From Chthoniobacter flavus (GTDB lineage: Bacteria > Verrucomicrobiota > Verrucomicrobiia > Chthoniobacterales > Chthoniobacteraceae): a stretch of DNA of 64,000 nt. The notes under the pieces are model-generated. The model was not told the DNA's origin. It did no database searches and worked only from the letters and a program-made list of their open reading frames with translations. The stretch is from positions 46,487 to 110,486 of the forward strand of contig CAMAUX010000014.1 of NCBI GenBank assembly GCA_945861435.1. The letters are read 5' to 3'. Position numbers and translations under genes: made by a program. This document shows, in pieces, positions 63,901 through 64,000 of the stretch (the stretch's first letter is position 1; every line of letters begins with the position of its first letter).

Positions 63901-64000
63901 AACCGGGGCAACAACCGGGGCAACAACCGGGGCAACAACCGGGGCAACAACCGGGGCAACAACCGGGGCAACAACCGGGGCAACAACCGGGGCAACAACC
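60801..64000 (+). CDS. DUF4175-like membrane and coiled-coil protein, 3' end outside the window
   Basis: ATG 60801 overlaps the BatA-like stop. At least 1066 residues are encoded with no stop before the right edge. After a duplicated proline-rich head (KPPPLPSA twice), two membrane helices (about 68-105) and a third near 190-205 are followed by beta-rich sequence (about 210-510). Next comes a highly charged coiled coil (about 550-990; QRLGTLQNELQRVAEG, ELEARIRDGASESEREAAKR). From about residue 990 the protein is a (QPGQ)n repeat. The layout matches DUF4175-like proteins that close MoxR operons in Verrucomicrobia and Planctomycetes. The role is unknown; a large periplasmic scaffold or partner of the BatA-like protein is inferred. 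Confidence 0.85.
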   Translation, partial: MKPPPLPSAQSDNGGSEDGHLKPPPLPSALSGDGASAGAKSEPVPKMHEVEWDMHLGPLVERMRRERVYWSGVVLAVGMAGVFLLLWRSEVAGMWRLAVLVCWLVAARLLRGRWGRWKPSPAAIAAMVERFDPALEGRLTTALQQGGSGQWNFLQWRLFSEVALKASSGRWEESLPVWRLVCARGVRVLAVVAAVAALMGWWRLPAPAARGGVVAEVEARGELRVQPGDTELEKGTRLSVTASLPERMLGVRLCWQSVGGGEVSSVPMQQGLSEALYGATVEAVETDVRYWVEASALESPKFTARVFEYPKLERSDATVRYPEGVEPAERLFENARKLAVPEGSGVDWQLQLNKPVKTARLRFKDGRVEELPVEAGRALIPWQQSGLMTSVSARLELVDGEGRGAREMVELQLQVLPNQPPKLRVFSPKAGGRFTAIEEVEFEAEAWDDAQLRRWGLTLQVGTGEPEEYVLGENARSAKVRMGRFEALEARGLKVGDALSWFFWAEDTVSGGRVRRVESNLMLGRIRPFEEVYRQGGDADAEGGGQVSPQLLELQKQVLEATWNLRRKEVEGGEEGLQKGLQTVRSSEKRVLEMAEAAEAKTDDFLAKLSFGEAIEHLRKAVDALGDDAVRERKLDPAVSEERAAYAALTRLAPSEHEMTKGKGSSAQENTRQMSDLEFAKQEDRYESKSEAKTEQQTKEQKEMEELLAQLRALARRQEEVSERMRELEARIRDGASESEREAAKRELKRLAEEQKALAQELEEAQQKAAQAGENLAAQKEQLDAAREASQRAASAAERGAVDEARAAAAKAAEKVREGSESLRQQLSGSNREAARMLQEQAQQLMEKEREIAKALEGDGKKRIEDPKVQAGVDEQRQRLGTLQNELQRVAEGTESSEPLFSKALQEAHRLSVQNQTDAKLEVASKALQFRQPTVARRAEESVAKDLEALASAVEKAADEVFGDDAKALRQALAAVDALAREAGGNREPQPGQQPGQQPGQQPGQQPGQQPGQQPGQQPGQQPGQQPGQQPGQQPGQQPGQQPGQQPGQQPGQQPGQQPGQQPGQQ
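63768..64000. repeat. 12-bp tandem repeat encoding (QPGQ)n, running off the window
   Basis: The unit CAACCGGGRCAA repeats about 19 times to the window edge. Early copies use GGA for Gly with occasional CAG for Gln; later copies are nearly identical and use GGG, suggesting recent expansion of one variant. In frame with the DUF4175-like gene, giving an uncharged Gln/Pro/Gly tail. Confidence 0.95.

Noticed and set aside
63126..63998. Minus-strand frame encoding repeated LLPRLLPR
   Set aside because: Only the complement of the (QPGQ)n array and the coiled-coil coding region on the plus strand.
63768..64000. CRISPR-like repeat array
   Set aside because: Units are 12 bp, directly contiguous without spacers, and in frame with a protein gene.

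Overview
The window looks like chromosomal DNA from a member of the PVC superphylum, most likely Verrucomicrobiota. This is inferred from family content: a beta-propeller/HEAT/CxxCH haem protein of the Pirellula/Verrucomicrobium type, a DUF4159-MoxR-DUF58-BatA-like operon, CHASE2 and GAF-HlyD proteins, and Ser/Thr kinases with a membrane anchor and leucine-rich-like repeats. The DNA is GC-rich. Outside roughly 20.0-36.0 kb the coding strands are strikingly G-rich.

Layout. 0-2.7 kb: the 3' part of a PVC-type haem-binding protein. 2.8-11.3 kb (minus strand): a five-gene envelope cluster, transcribed CHASE2 -> GAF-HlyD -> HlyD -> PqqD-like/M50/HlyD fusion -> TolC-type channel, with no recognisable ABC or RND pump. 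11.5-20.0 kb: SRP RNA, a coiled-coil membrane protein, a 57-residue lipoprotein missed by a 60-residue cutoff, a family 9 glycosyltransferase, phosphofructokinase, a D,D-carboxypeptidase, a BaiN/HI0933 flavoprotein, a DUF309 protein and two overlapping CNNM/CBS proteins. 20.0-36.0 kb: an accessory island with more even base use. It holds an AbiE toxin-antitoxin pair, a frameshifted tyrosine integrase, an HNH nuclease with a damaged N-terminus, a LysR regulator, a truncated hsdR, and a glycan locus (GH84-like, a 1665-residue GH123/DUF4091-like protein and an FG-GAP protein). 36.1-43.3 kb: a CysJ-like reductase without flavodoxin domain, then panB, folK, dapB, dapA, dapF, a heptose-7-phosphate kinase-like gene and a deoxyhypusine-synthase-like gene on the minus strand. 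43.4-47.6 kb: a DUF47/Pit phosphate transporter pair and a GH13 glycosidase. 47.9-53.2 kb: a translationally coupled pseudokinase-kinase pair. 53.3-64.0 kb: a TPR metalloprotease, DUF4159, MoxR, DUF58, BatA-like and DUF4175-like genes, the last running off the window in a (QPGQ)n repeat.

The most interesting material is: (1) the pumpless CHASE2/GAF/M50/HlyD/TolC cluster; (2) the pseudokinase-kinase pair, in which the upstream partner has lost the Lys, HRD-Asp and DFG-Asp equivalents while keeping the same architecture; (3) the decaying defence island, where several independent small lesions (1-bp frameshift, 12-bp in-frame duplication, 3' truncation) can be read directly; and (4) small palindromic operator candidates next to abiEi, the integrase and the LysR gene. 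No tRNA, rRNA or CRISPR array was recognised.
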